DNA of 64,000 nucleotides from the NCBI RefSeq assembly GCF_018143015.1, contig NC_054751.1:26828783-26892782 (forward strand), given 5' to 3'. Of the stretch, positions 1-11,460 are shown piece by piece. The translations under genes and the position numbers were made by a program. The DNA is from Lytechinus variegatus (lineage: Eukaryota > Echinodermata > Echinoidea > Temnopleuroida > Toxopneustidae). A model generated the notes under the pieces. That model searched no databases, was not told where the DNA came from, and saw only the letters and a list, made by a program, of their open reading frames with translations. How positions within the stretch are numbered: the first letter of the stretch is position 1; each line of letters starts with the position of its first letter.

Positions 1-2458
1 TGACTTGGGAATTTACACCATTGCTTGGTATTCATATTTTGTACCAAAATTGATTTAGATTCAAAAGCATGGTGTTCTAAATATCCAAATCTGAAGATAG
101 TCTTTCATTTGTGATTAGGAATCAAAATCCTACACTCGTCATTTGCACAGGTGTCTCGAACACAATTAACTCAAAGTGTCGAGAACACAACCCCCAAATA
201 TCAGTTCCAGGGGAACGAAACCCAAGAAGAACTCTGGGTTCACTTAAACATAAAATAAATAAAAAGGAGGGGGTAGGGAATAATGAAAATTTCATTAAAT
301 ATTTAGTGATTTTATTGATTTAAAATAAATCATGTCTGTGAACATTGTTACTTTATCCCTTTAAAGTTATATAACTATGTTGAGGAATGCTTTTGAAGTT
401 AAGTTTCTTCTATCCAGGCTTAACATGCGCATATAACATACAGCACACCCTTTAGGTTTTATCAAAAGGGTAAAATGCTTTTGAATTCAAAATGATTCAG
501 AGTTATTTCAATTGATAATGTTTGTAAGCAGATTCCTTAGGCCATTGTGTTCAAAGCTTTTATACAAAACTACTCCCCATAATTAAGCAGATACTTTAGA
601 TAATTTAATTCAGTGCTTTCTATAGAAAGCTATTTCCATTGATCAAGGGTTCTTCAGTCAATTGGAGGATTTGCAGAAAGCCTCCGAATATAAGCTATTG
701 ATCAATTTCAATCAAATAATACAAATGTATTTCTTTTGTTTAGTTTCTTAAGCAGACCCTCTGAATATTTGAGAGCAGACTTGAGAAACACCCAAATTTG
801 TTGTCTTCAACCCTGATTGCAGAACATACCGTACATAATAGGTTGGAATTGCTATTGTCTGTAGAAAGTAGGGCAATCTATTAAACTCTTTAAGGGTGAC
901 ACAAACTTTTCAGACTATAGGTGAAAACATTGTAAATAGTTCACCTTTGGAGTAATTCCTCTTCCAGGGCAATGCGTTATGTAATTTGCATTCTTTCTCT
1001 AAGAATCTTCCAGGGCTGGGTGTTAGTTTATCTAAATTGTTCAGACAAGTTTGTCTGAATTAATCTTAATTGTTAATCAGGGGTGTTACTAGGGAGTTCC
1101 AATTCATTTGGTTTATTCAGTACATATCTATTTTGAGAGTACTTGTTATTTCCCATGTGCTTGTCCATGGTCAAAATACATGTACTTACCTCGGAATATT
1201 TTTTGTGCTGATGAACTAAACAATGTCTTTGTAGCTGCAAATTGACATTCATTTTCTAAAGTCTGACATTTTTACTTTCACCTAGAATGTCATTGACACC
1301 ATTGAATACAATTCCTTTAACATTGACATAAAGTCACTTAAAATAATGGGAAATATTATTTATCATTATGCTATAAATCATTAATTAACTTGAAAAGCTA
1401 TTTTGATATTTTTATGTAATTGGAGACAAGAATTACACAAATATAAACACTTGTCAATAATTTCAATCTATATCTTTTTTGATGGGAGTTTAATTTGTGG
1501 TCTTTCTTAAATTAGTTAATGAATAGAACTTATACTTGGAGCAAATGAGTTTCCAGTCCATTGCTTCCAAAATGTTTGAGTACATGTAGTTTACAAATCA
1601 GGTGAAAAATATTATGCTACTTAACACTTTGGCACAATATTCCTGGGATTATTTTATGCAGGTTACATGTATGAGGTCTTGAATTTTATGACTTCAGACT
1701 TCATCATTGTGCAGAGCTATTCATTTTTAAACTTCACAACAACCAGAATGTGTTTTTCTTTATTCTGGTTACACCCTCCTTGGGAATCTTTTAACTTATA
1801 GATTTCTGCAAGGAAGATATAAACATCGTTAAAACCAAGCAAATTGATAGAGTTCAATAAGGTTCTCTTTTTACTGGATAGATGACAAATATTAACAGAT
1901 TCTCCTGAATCTGATTGCTCGTCTCTTGGCAATAAGGGCGGAGATCCATCAAAGGACTCCAGACCAAATTCTGCCCAAGGACTAGCCTCAGAAATTGAGA
2001 TTTGTATTTATTCAGTAATAATAATCAAGCCCCAAATCCTTACAAGTCTAAGAATTTATCTTTATGGAAGGGGTTAAGAGTAAAACAAATTTTATAGAAA
2101 TTTGTTGACCTTTGGGTCAACTATTTTTCTGGCTGCTGCAAGCATGCGTTCATATGTACATTACAAATTTTAGAAATTCCAGTATTCCTGGGATGAGGTT
2201 AAGCTTGTCAAGTGAAGGGTTCAATAATCAATTAAAAGGATCATTCATAAATTCACATTGATGAGCTACCCCATTAATCGTCTGCTCAAAAAGCTTTAAC
2301 TTTTTCATAAGAATTATTTTTTCTGGCTTCTGTAGACAATGGTTCAGGTGTCGTTCCCTTACAGGAGTAAAGATTTCTAGATCTTGACTTGTGGGATGAT
2401 AACCACCAACAAAGTCTTCATAAGCATTTCAATGAATATATGCATTCATGTATTCTCC
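1..2458. other. AT-rich intergenic DNA, no gene seen
   Basis: No exon with coding-like composition and paired splice sites was recognised on either strand. Open frames here are short and rich in Lys, Asn, Ile and Phe, as expected of AT-rich non-coding DNA. No terminal inverted repeat or tandem array was noticed. Confidence 0.5.
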
Positions 2459-2552
2459 TTTCCCTTGCGGGCGTAAGGCTTGACCTTCGCTCTTTTGGTA
2501 GTCCATTTCCCTTGTGGGCGTAAGGCTTGACCTTAGCTCTTCTGGCAGTCCA
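2459..2552. repeat. 47-bp direct tandem duplication
   Basis: Two adjacent 47-bp units (2459-2505 and 2506-2552) share TTTCCCTTG, GGGCGTAAGGCTTGACCTT and AGTCCA and differ at about five positions. The unit is not a multiple of three, so a repeated peptide is not preserved in one frame. It is probably a small minisatellite or fragment of a larger repeat. Confidence 0.7.
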
Positions 2553-4784
2553 TTCTGATATATATTTTTGCAAAACTTTAGAAATCCCTCTTGTAGTCTC
2601 GGTATTAGCATCAAGTTTATCATGTGGCAGCGTTTGTTTGATTAAAATACTTGTATCCAAAAGTCACATTGATAAGTCCCCCCTTGACCTTTTACCTGAG
2701 AAGTTGGATAGTTGTTTTATTTAAAATAAATTTGGGCATATAAATATACCGACTAAATGGCATGTTCATCCTCTGACCCTTGCGACTCCAGACAGTTTCT
2801 TGCAAACTTCTGAGAGCGGCAGTGGATTAACATTTATCGTTCCCTCCTTTCACTGAGGATTGCTTAGATCCACATGTGTACATATGACATATGGCCGGAC
2901 GACAACAGTCCAAAAATAAGGGAAGTAACGATGTTCTAAAGTCGGGGGGAGTGTGGTAAAATGTACCACAGTCTGGGGCACGCGCGACTGCTCCCTACAT
3001 ATAGTACTGTGGGATGGGTTGGAACATAGAGGATTCATGTACTATAGAGGCTGTGTGCACACAACAATAGACCCCAAGCCATGTGCATTCATCCATGCTT
3101 GGGTGCACAACTCAGCAGAGCTGCATTGTCAGGCCAGCCAAGAGATCTAATGATCACTTGAAGAGTCGACATGAGCGAGACGAGGACGTCTGTGAACACA
3201 ACACAACAACCTTTGCTTCGCCCTTTCGCTCTTCGAGGTTATCTACAACAAGCTACTATATATTACATCTACACCAGGAATACTTCACATCCCAGTAATA
3301 TCACCACAGCAATTGTCTACCAGTTTCTTTGGCCTGTTTTTGGTTCTACCTCATTATTGTTTTCACCGTGCTTTCGGTTATTTTCAACGTGCCCTGCACC
3401 ATCACTTTTTTGGTAAGTATCACTGATACTTCCCTCCTGATAACCCCCTTTCCTTCCTTCCCAACAGGTTAATCCCATACCAACAATCTTTTTTTATTAA
3501 TTACCACATTTGGTACAGTTCTTTTTATACACAAAAATCTGTCTGTGTACAAGGAGAAATTTTTAAAAAATATAAATGTTTGAAACTCCTCGAAACAGAC
3601 GGCTGCCGGCTGCCAGCTGTCTAATATTATAAATGATAATCTACACATACACTGCATCAAAAAATGAATTTCAAAACAGGCCTAGTCGATAGAGCTAGAC
3701 TGGCTGGAGCAAAGTTTTTATTTTCAGTCCAGTTTTTAAAAAAATAAGCATGCAAACCAAAATGCCATTAGCATTAATGAAATCCCCCCCCCCCACAATT
3801 GACAGAGCAGAGCACATCATCAAAACAAACAGGGTCATCATTCCTCTAAGTCTAAGCCACCAGGCGCAGTCCGCTCCCTGCCGCGGGTCGGGGCGCGACG
3901 GCACTAGAGGTCACGTTCTCAATCCGCCCGCTCCCTGGGCCTGGGCCTGGTTAGAATATCGGTATCCTGTATTATAAAATCTTGACTTACCACGTTGCAC
4001 TCGCTGAAAATCTTGCTATACTTGTAAAAGTGTAGGCTTAGTGTATCAAAGTAAATCAAAAAGTAATCCAGTCAGTAATTAGAGTCTTAAAAGCTTGACG
4101 GAAAGTTCACACTGCACTGCTGCACTCCACAACAGTCAACAAGCAACACCACGTAGATCAACAACTTCACTCCTTTTCCTGGGTCGTGAACTTTTGGGTG
4201 GCAGACTGTTTAGGCTTTTATCATCCGTTTGTAAGTGCAAAATATCCCCTGCCCACATGGCCATTGTATGGTTAATTCACTTGTGAGGGTTAGTTGCCTA
4301 CTTAAAGACTACTAAAACACGATGATGTTGATGTTTTGAATTTGAGATGTGACTGAGTTGAGAATGAGATGAGCCGAGCTTTTATAGCTGAACTGACAAC
4401 TTTATAGGAATAAGGAATAACAAATTCACGTAGCATCGCTCGGGACGTTGTCAATCTGGAAAACCAGCTGTAAATGCGAGGTTCGTATATATTCCAGCCT
4501 TCACAAAGCACAGGGACAAACACAACATCAACATGAACATGTAGCTTTGATTTTTGAATACCGGTAATATGATCATTGTTTTATGTAGGCCTATTGACTA
4601 TTGTATTGTAATCACTGATGTATTTGTGTAACTTGGTATACCGGTATTAATTATCTATCTGTTGTAATTGTAATCTAAAATATTTATGAACATTGATTTC
4701 ACTTCTTAGTAGTAAACAAGTGTGGTACTTGGGTAAAGGGAAATAAACATTTACATTGTAAATGAAGAATCCGGCATAACTTGG
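2553..4784. other. Intergenic DNA with two GC-richer islands
   Basis: GC-richer stretches lie near 3080-3240 and 3850-3950, unlike the AT-rich surroundings. They could be promoter DNA or repeat fragments. The second contains a poly-C run at about 3783-3795. I see no exon with convincing coding sequence. A short string containing AAACAGACGGCTG near 3590 recurs in inverted orientation near 21440 and in related form near 51580, so part of this is dispersed repeat. Confidence 0.35.
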
Positions 4785-4985
4785 AAGACATTTCCAGTTA
4801 CCCAAATGGTTCCAGTTTAAAAAGGATTTCCATTTTCCAGTCACCCCACTGGAACGTTCCAGTTAGAAGGCATTTCCAGTTACTCAACTGGTTCCAGTTA
4901 GATTTTCCAGTTGCCCGACTGGTTTCAATGGGAAAATGTTATATTTCAATTGGATTTTGGTCATGGAAATGTTTATAATCTAGAG
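4785..4985. repeat. TTCCAGTT/AACTGG periodic repeat
   Basis: TTCCAGTT recurs several times between about 4791 and 4910, repeatedly followed by an AACTGG or ACTGG arm, so each unit is a tiny inverted repeat (CCAGTT-N4-AACTGG) within an irregular array. It reads as a degenerate tandem/foldback repeat with no coding potential. Confidence 0.6.
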
Positions 4986-5447
4986 ATGATAAGAAGATGA
5001 GCAGGGTCCCGTAACACAAAAGTTAGAGATTAATTGTTAATTTAAAAGAACAGTTCCGATTGGTTCCTAGTCAGTCTACTGGGCAATTAATTGCAAACCT
5101 TTGTGTTATAATAGCCCCTGGTCCAAAAATTGGGATTGTCCCAGAAAACAGGGATATCCCAATGAATAAACTTATCATGACTTGATTAATTGAGATTTTC
5201 CTGGTTTATGACGACAGTTTTTTTTTTTTCACTTCCCCCTGCGGGACATAGACAAAAATTATGGAGATTGACAGTGCTAAAGATAGATTAAGTGGCCCGT
5301 ATTCTGAACTCAGGTTTAAATTTAACCCTGGTTTAATGTTGCTGGTTTAACTAATGGATAGCCAATTGGGGCATAAATCTCCCTAGCAGTACAAATCCAA
5401 TTACTCATTTGACACTTAAATCATTCAGAACTGTCTGGAAAGGATAT

Positions 5448-5716
5448 GGGCCCCGTATTACAAAGAGTTATGACTGATCCAATCAATCCCAACTTTATGG
5501 AAATCCGACAGTGTCATAACTTTCTTCAGGGAATTTGCAAAATGTCCTTTGTAAACAAAGAACACACCAAATTGTTAAGAAATCAATGAATTTATAAGTA
5601 TACATCATATCAAGAAATATTTTTTGAACGAACATGCATTTTATATGTCGACGTTTCTGGCCGTCCATAGTTGCGATTGATCGGATCAATCGCAACTCTT
5701 TGTAAGGCGGGGCCCC
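5448..5716. mobile_element. MITE, GGGGCCCC family, copy 1
   Basis: Imperfect terminal inverted repeats: the left end runs GGGCCCCGTATTACAAAGAG and the right end contains AACTCTTTGTAAGGCGGGGC. Just inside are matching GATTGATC-type arms. The 269-bp interior has no meaningful reading frame. A related copy lies at 9387-9716 and a fragment of the right end at about 29694-29720, so this is a non-autonomous DNA-transposon family. Confidence 0.75.
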
Positions 5717-7044
5717 TGAAGTTTATTTCTTAATTATGAGAGCAAAAGGAAACAAATGGGCAGTTCCACGGTTACGGAGTGACATTCAGAAGCAACATTT
5801 TTGCATTCAAACAAAGATATATCCCATATTTGAATAATTATTTGCAAAGAAATGGTAACTGACAGTAGTTGATGAAACTCACTTTTCAAAATAATAAAAT
5901 TCATTATTTTGATCCACTGAATTAATGAGATATGAATATTAATCATGGCTACGGAGTGACACAAAATAGACATGCATATTCTAGGAGAAAACATATTGCT
6001 CAAACTCTGTGAATTTTGAATTGCTATCATAATTTTGATTTATTGATTGGATTCTATGTTGTTCTGGCTTTAATATGCTGCATTACATTAAAAGATTGGT
6101 GAATTAGACTTAAAACGTGAACCCATTCCAGATTAAGGAGTGACATGAGAAATAGCCACTCATAAAACAACATAAAATGAACTTATATTTTAAAATTTTT
6201 GTTTGATATGATGTAAAATGATGACCTTCAAATTATCCAAAAGGAAATTTCACAAAACAAGCAATAGTTTTCTGTTAAATTGAAATTAAGTAAAAACAAT
6301 ATACGTAGTCCCATGTATAGGATTTCGTGTATGGTTCCGATCCTCCTACAAGGAGATGCGTAAGAAAGTATTTTTTTCTAATTATGCTCCCCTTTTGTAT
6401 TTAGGAAATTCCATATGAGTTTTGATAGAAAAAATTTGATGGACAGATTTGAAATAGAGCCAATTACAAATTATTGGAAAATGTCCACTTTTACTTGGAA
6501 TTGCCCAAAAGCAATATACAAGTCATAGTTTTTTTAATTTTTGGCTCCCATAATTTTAGCACAGAGTTAGACCATGGTATGAGTTAACCTGACTTCAGAA
6601 TACAGTCCTATACAGTCGTTGCAGAAAGAGTTGCGTTTAAATGCAAGTTAAAAAATCAAACGCAAGTCCCAAATGCGCGCTGTTGATTGGTTGAAAATCA
6701 AGTTGCGCATGATTTTTAGAGTTGCGATTGATTGCAACTCTTTCTGCAACGGGCACCAGTAACCTCAATTCCCCCCCCCCCCCCCCCCGGTTCATTCATT
6801 GTATATTTTTGCCCTCTTCCAATAATCTTGATAAAAACACATATGATTGGTGTCAGCAATGACAGGTGAATGAACTTTCCTAGATTTTTTGTGTGGAGAA
6901 ATCTTTGAAAACTGAGACATTCCCTGTAAACTGGGAAGATACCAATTTTCTGACCAGCTCCTTCACTGATGATCGATCTACCTGTCATTCATTGATCAAA
7001 AACAATTCTAAAAATAATATAAGCACATTTCCATGTCATTACAG
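5717..7044. other. Intergenic DNA upstream of CARD-A
   Basis: AT-rich DNA with GGAGTGACA near 5775, 5952 and 6137, and a poly-C run of about 19 at 6770-6788. A string near 6545-6605 (GTTAGACCATGGT, TTCAGAATACAG) matches the end of the repeat at 26946-27130. Any 5' non-coding exon and the promoter of CARD-A should lie here or further upstream, but I could not place either. Confidence 0.4.
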
Positions 7045-7079
7045 ATCTCGACCAGATTCTGGCTATATAGTGTTTGGAA

Positions 7080-7229
7080 ATGAATACCAAAGAGAAGCAA
7101 TGCTTGCAGTCTGTGCATGACCTGATTTTGCGAGATGTACGTGCTTGTGATGTTCAAGACTACCTCTTTGAGACCAGTGTTCTAAATTTGGATGACCTGA
7201 CTTCATTAGAAGAGGAGAAAAACCCAAAA
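7080..7229 (+). CDS. CARD-A exon 1 (first half of CARD)
   Basis: It encodes 50 codons and ends in phase 0. An AG acceptor at 7043-7044 (TTACAG) suggests this exon also carries 5' UTR from 7045 and that an upstream non-coding exon exists. The donor at 7230 is weak. Confidence 0.7.
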
Positions 7230-9325
7230 GTACTAGAATAATCTGTTTTAATCCACTCAGGGGGCCATTGTCAAATATGATGTGCAATTTTGCCTGCATG
7301 CAAGCGTTTATCGCTTATCAAGTGACAAGTGCTCATAACATAGGCTACAAACAAGTGTAGAGTAAAATTGTTGGCTATAGCATATCTGTGTGATGTAGAG
7401 TGAATAAGACATGCTTTGCATATTCTGGTCAGAAATAATGCTTTATTGAGGTTAAAGCTAAATTAAAGTAGTTGCAGTAAACACTGATTTTGTGAGAAAG
7501 TCTGTAAAACCAAAGTTAATTATTACTATATCATCATGGATATAGAGCTGGTACAGTTATTGAACTTTGTGAAATCATAAAATCTAAGCTGAAAAACGAT
7601 CACACTAATGATTGCGAACACAGATAGGCAAACGTGGGACAGTGTATTATTATTGCTGGAATAAAGACCCAATGGAAGTGATCGAATCTGCGCTTATTTT
7701 GCTCATTTCTCAGCAATTACACAATTTCTTCCAGAATCCTTTGTCACATATTTTGTATTCATACAAACAGACACTTGGATGGTCATTTTATTAGATTCTG
7801 TAAAAAGTATTTTTGAGATCGTTACCACAACTGGCATTTATCTTTAAGCGATTATTTGACTTGCATGGAATGTCGACTTAGGCAAAGTTGTCTGTAATTG
7901 TACAATGCATAACATTCTTTTGATCCAGAACTTTTACATAATTCTATGGTTACAAAGTAACTTTTACGCATAATTTTTGTTTTCAGAAACAACTAGAGAT
8001 GATACTTAAATGTGTGAATGACAGACCTGATTCTTTTCAACACTTCTCAGATGCATTGCGAGACAGACATCCATATATCCTTCAAGAAATGGAAAAAGCA
8101 CAAGTTTCAGCTTTTGGTAATTGTAAAATCTATCTAACCTTGTTTACAAGCCGGTATTTAAGGGGAAGGGGGCACCCTGTCTTTCAAAATGGACCCTGAG
8201 CAAGTGATCATCAGAGTACCCGAAACATATATTTTTTCCTTTTTTTTTCACCCTAAACTGTACCTCAAATATTTCATTTCTGTGATAAGGTGTAACACAC
8301 CATTCACATTATCCACTATCCAGGTTATTGAAAGTTTTTCCTATTCATCTTATTTTATCAATTTTCACACCATTTTCATCCTACACATGCACATTGCCTG
8401 GCCATGAAAACAATGAATTGCCAATTCGTCCACTGCCAACTCGTCCACTCACCACATGGTCTACCTTCATTTAGTCTAAAACCATTTAATAGGTCCAATC
8501 ATCACTTCGTCTAATCACCTGTTCGTCCTTGACCATTTCGTCTCATAACCAGTTGGTCTAATATTCTGTTTTCATTCCTTTTGCCCAATTAACATTGTCT
8601 ATTATTTGAGACCAAATGGTATATGGACGAAATGGCTATTGTTATTGGACCAACTGGTTATTAGACAAAATGATGAGTGGACAAAATGGCAATGAGATCA
8701 TGTGGATATTGGATGAACTGATGGTAGACCAAATGAAAGTAGAGGAGTTGGCAATGGACGAATTGGCATTGCACCAATTGAAAGTAAACCATGAAAACAA
8801 CCCTTTCTGCATGCTTTTATGTACTAGCATGGTATCGACCTTGTGGTGGCAGCATGTGTATTTTCTGTACCACAACATTGTAACAGAATTATTTTCGGTT
8901 GGCCTGGAATGATTCAAGTAAGGGGTCTATTTTTCTAGTTTATTATTTAAGTACAACATCTCTACCCCTATCTTTTTTATTAGAGTTTGAGATGAACTGT
9001 CAATATTATGAAATACCAGTGCTACCTAACAATGATCAATGAGAGGTTTTAGTATAAAGAGGATAGATTCAGTGATTAGTTGAATTAAGGTTTCTTCCAA
9101 GTCATTAGCTTTCCCAGTATATGTTTTTATTACTTATTCATCCCTTTTATTTTTTACTCAACAGGTCACATTTCTTCTGCTTCTCAGCAGCCTGTTTGTC
9201 CCACCAAGAACTATGAGATTATTGGTGATGGAAACTTTGTTGTTGCTGAGTCCGAAAATACAAGAGTTCACATGAAGCGAAGAGATGTTCCTACTGCAGG
9301 CCTCACGGGACCAGAGCCAAGTTGA
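7080..9325 (+). CDS. CARD-A: CARD protein with C-terminal RHIM-like motif
   Basis: Three-exon model: join(7080-7229, 7987-8116, 9165-9325), 441 nt, 146 aa. Residues 1 to about 88 form a CARD: helix 1 KQCLQSVHDLILRD, then VQDYLFETSVLNLDDL, then after the intron LEMILKCVNDRPDSFQHF and SDALRDRHPYILQEM. It resembles the CARD of CRADD/RAIDD (family knowledge). A short Ser/Gln linker leads to residues 110-130, Y-x-I-I-G-D-G-N-F-V-V then SENTRV, and a short basic and Pro/Gly tail. There is no caspase, kinase or NACHT domain. An in-frame TAG at 7068-7070 favours ATG 7080 as the start, with G at -3. Exon count, first-exon length (50 codons) and intron phases match CARD-B. Likely role (inference): a death-fold adaptor. 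Weak point: the first donor (AAA/GTACTA) is non-consensus; reading through gives a stop three codons later. Confidence 0.75.
7467..7848. repeat. Interspersed repeat, copy 1 (intron of CARD-A)
   Basis: This stretch is closely similar over about 380 bp to 39044-39421 in PIH1D1 intron 1, starting AGTTGCAGTAAACACTGATT and including GGGACAGTGTATTATTATTG. The starting motif alone recurs at about 52028. It is a dispersed non-autonomous element of unknown class; I saw no clear terminal inverted repeat. Confidence 0.75.
7987..8116 (+). CDS. CARD-A exon 2 (second half of CARD)
   Basis: The acceptor is TTTTCAG at 7980-7986 and the donor G/GTAATT is at 8117. The exon is 43 codons plus one base (phase 1). 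It encodes the Phe- and Leu-patterned final CARD helices, including DSFQHFSDALRDR, typical of the AF-x-x-F-x-x-AL pattern in CARD helix 5. Confidence 0.8.
8412..8770. mobile_element. Foldback element with short internal periodicity
   Basis: The left arm has CCAATTCGTCCACTGCCAAC and CTCGTCCACTCACCACATGG; the right arm has ATGGTAGACCAAATG, GAGTTGGCAATGGACGAATT. The arms are inverted relative to one another. Inside them, GTCCA/GTCTA (or GGAC/AGAC on the other arm) recurs about every 10-25 bases, so each arm is itself a degenerate tandem repeat. It lies in CARD-A intron 2. The frame across it is a by-product of the repeat. Confidence 0.75.
9165..9325 (+). CDS. CARD-A exon 3 (linker and RHIM-like C-terminus)
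   Basis: The acceptor is CTCAACAG at 9157-9164; the exon completes a Gly codon and runs to TGA at 9323-9325. It encodes the linker, the motif at 9212-9274 and the tail. The stop is followed within about 60 bp by a MITE, which would lie in the 3' UTR. Confidence 0.75.
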
Positions 9326-9386
9326 TAAAGGATTTTATGTTTCCAACACCTTTCTGCTCGTTGTCTCACCTGAAGAAAGTTCATCA

Positions 9387-9716
9387 GGGTCGCGTGTTAC
9401 AAAGAGTTGTGATTGATCCGATCAACCTAAACTGTATGGCAATCTATCATGTAATAGTTTGTCCTAACATAAATGAAACTTTGCATAATGTTGTTTTGTA
9501 AGCGTAGAGGAGCATTCTGAATTGTCAAGAAAATGGCGAACATATGATTATAGCTACATCATAATATCTAGAAAAAAAATAGAGCAAACGTATGATTACA
9601 GCTACATCACATCTAGAAATTTTTTGTTAGCAAACGTGCACTTTATCTGTTGATGTGGCTGTCTGTCCATAGTTGGGAACGATCAGATCAATCACAAATC
9701 CTTGTGAGACGGGGCC
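9387..9716. mobile_element. MITE, GGGGCCCC family, copy 2
   Basis: It shares the GTTACAAAGAGTTGTGATTG left end and the ATCACAAATCCTTGTGAGAC right end with the element at 5448-5716. An internal duplication (CGTATGATTACAGCTACATC and a near copy just before it) makes this copy longer. It sits directly downstream of the CARD-A stop codon. Confidence 0.7.
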
Positions 9717-10069
9717 ATGGAGTAACTTCTCAATCATCTGCAGCCAAGTTATGGAGCCGGATAGCTATGATACTGAACACCGTTCCATGCTTCGTCTGCT
9801 GGCCAGTTGTAGGATTTCGGTTGGAGGACATTCCTCACCTTGCCCATTGTGAGGTAAAATGTGGTTCAATATTCAATGAGTGGTTTAACAGCAGCATCAT
9901 TTGTGTATGTGCCAGGATTTCTAACTGCAAGGACAGAAACCTATATCAGAGTGTCTAAGAACAGGTTTCAGTCATCCGTAAAGTTGTGCGTAACTTTATG
10001 AACAGCTTTATGAAACACCACCCTGGTAACTTTGCCCCATATCTTTTGGGACTGCAGATATCTATTTGA

Positions 10070-10330
10070 CTTAAAAGTTATGCATTAATATTAATAATAT
10101 ATAGCATTTATGAGGCGCCGATCTATCTAGTTGCCTATTCAGTGGCGCACTATATATTACGCCGGCTGTAGCTCCAGCTGCTAAAGGCGCTTGGTGCATT
10201 CAAGGAATTAATCTTGCCGGGTACCCATTCACCTCACCTGGGTCAAGTGCAGCACAGTGTGGATAAATTTCTTGCTGAAGGAAAACATGCCATGGCTAGG
10301 ATTCAAACCGACGACCCTCTGTTTATTATT
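10070..10330 (-). repeat. tRNA-derived SINE-like repeat
   Basis: Read on the minus strand, GGTCGTCGGTTTGAATCCTA near 10290-10312 fits a pol III B box (GGTTTGAATCC). The + strand side contains CACCTCACCTGGGTCAAGTG and GTGGATAAATTTCTTGCTGA. I recall similar strings as a common interspersed repeat in marine invertebrates. No intact tRNA fold is visible. Confidence 0.5.
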
Positions 10331-10502
10331 GTGATGATTATTATTATTATTTTACTATTAATTGTTTGGTGTCACCTGTGCCTGGGAGGCGAAAAGCGAA
10401 ATGAATCACTGTGACCTGCAGGTCTCTCCTCCCGATATAAGTGATTGGGGGAGTGCAGGTGAACCACTACATATAACATATATTTTGCATAGTGTGGTTT
10501 AA

Positions 10503-11089
10503 AGGGGAATCCAGCCTTGGTTATGAAATATTGTGTTGGAAAGGAGAAAAATAAATAAAAAGTTTGGTAAAAGTTTTAAAGAAATCGGACAGGCAATAAG
10601 AAAATTATGGCTGCTTTAAAATTGAGGTCCCTAAAGCTATGTAGATTTCAATTTGGCAACTGGTTTTATTTGACAAGGGGCAAGGGCAACTTTCCCATAG
10701 GCCACATACTTAATTATCAGGGATTTGTAGTTATCTCCTTTTAAGTACTAGAACCCATTCCCCTGGTTAGTAATCTGAATATAACTCAGGTTGTATTTTT
10801 TGTTATGTCCTCATGAAAGAAAAATATAATTTGCAGTAAAATTGAAAAAAGGAGACATTTTAGCCATTTTAGTATTGGAGTACATGTACATAGAAGAGTA
10901 GTCCTTACTTGCCTTACATCACTACAACATCACATAAATACGGCCTGTTTGAGGTCCATGGGTGTATTTACAACTTTTAGAAATTCACAACATTCTTATT
11001 GTTTTCCGATATTAAAACTTTCCCCCTTCAATTTGTCTAATTATTCTTTTTCCTCTAAAAACAAGATTTTATTTGGATTGGATTCCCCT
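10503..11089. mobile_element. TTAA-flanked MITE (AGGGGAATCC ends)
   Basis: The left end is TTAA-AGGGGAATCCAGCC and the right end is TTGGATTCCCCT-TTAA, giving inverted ends with TTAA on both sides. The interior has no coding frame. TTAA target duplications are characteristic of piggyBac-type transposition. Related ends occur at 16340, 23480, 44105 and 44213. Confidence 0.75.
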
Positions 11090-11330
11090 TTAAAACTTGC
11101 TCCTTGCTTTGACTAAGGAGAATATTTGAAAGTTCTTATGTGTATGTAAGGTTACCTGTAGGCCTATACTTTATACAGATGAATATTAGAATAATCAGAC
11201 ATTCAGAAATTATAGGAAAGCTATTTATCCATTCTTTGATTGTACATTCCGTGTAGCCAGGAGTAATCATAGTTTCTGGGGATTTATTTAACAATTTCTG
11301 ACAGTATACTATCGTCCTCATCCATATGTA

Positions 11331-11392
11331 TTGGTGAGTGGAGGCAATGTTTAGCTGAACAACCAGTAAACAGAGACTGAAGCTTTTGGTCT
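11331..11392 (-). repeat. Dispersed ~60-bp module, copy 1
   Basis: Reverse complement of a module that starts AGACCAAAAGCTTCAGTCTC and ends CTCCACTCACC. It is also present at 21496-21540 (+), 22509-22584 (-) and 32728-32791 (+). Both flanks of the module are conserved while the middle varies. The class is unknown. Confidence 0.65.
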
Positions 11393-11460
11393 GCATTCCA
11401 TGATACATGGAAAGGCTGAAATAGAAAGCAAACATAGACCGGAATATTTGGCTAAAACTA

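Noticed and set aside
8616..8917. Overlapping open frames on both strands
   Set aside because: They are produced by the foldback repeat with its short periodic words.
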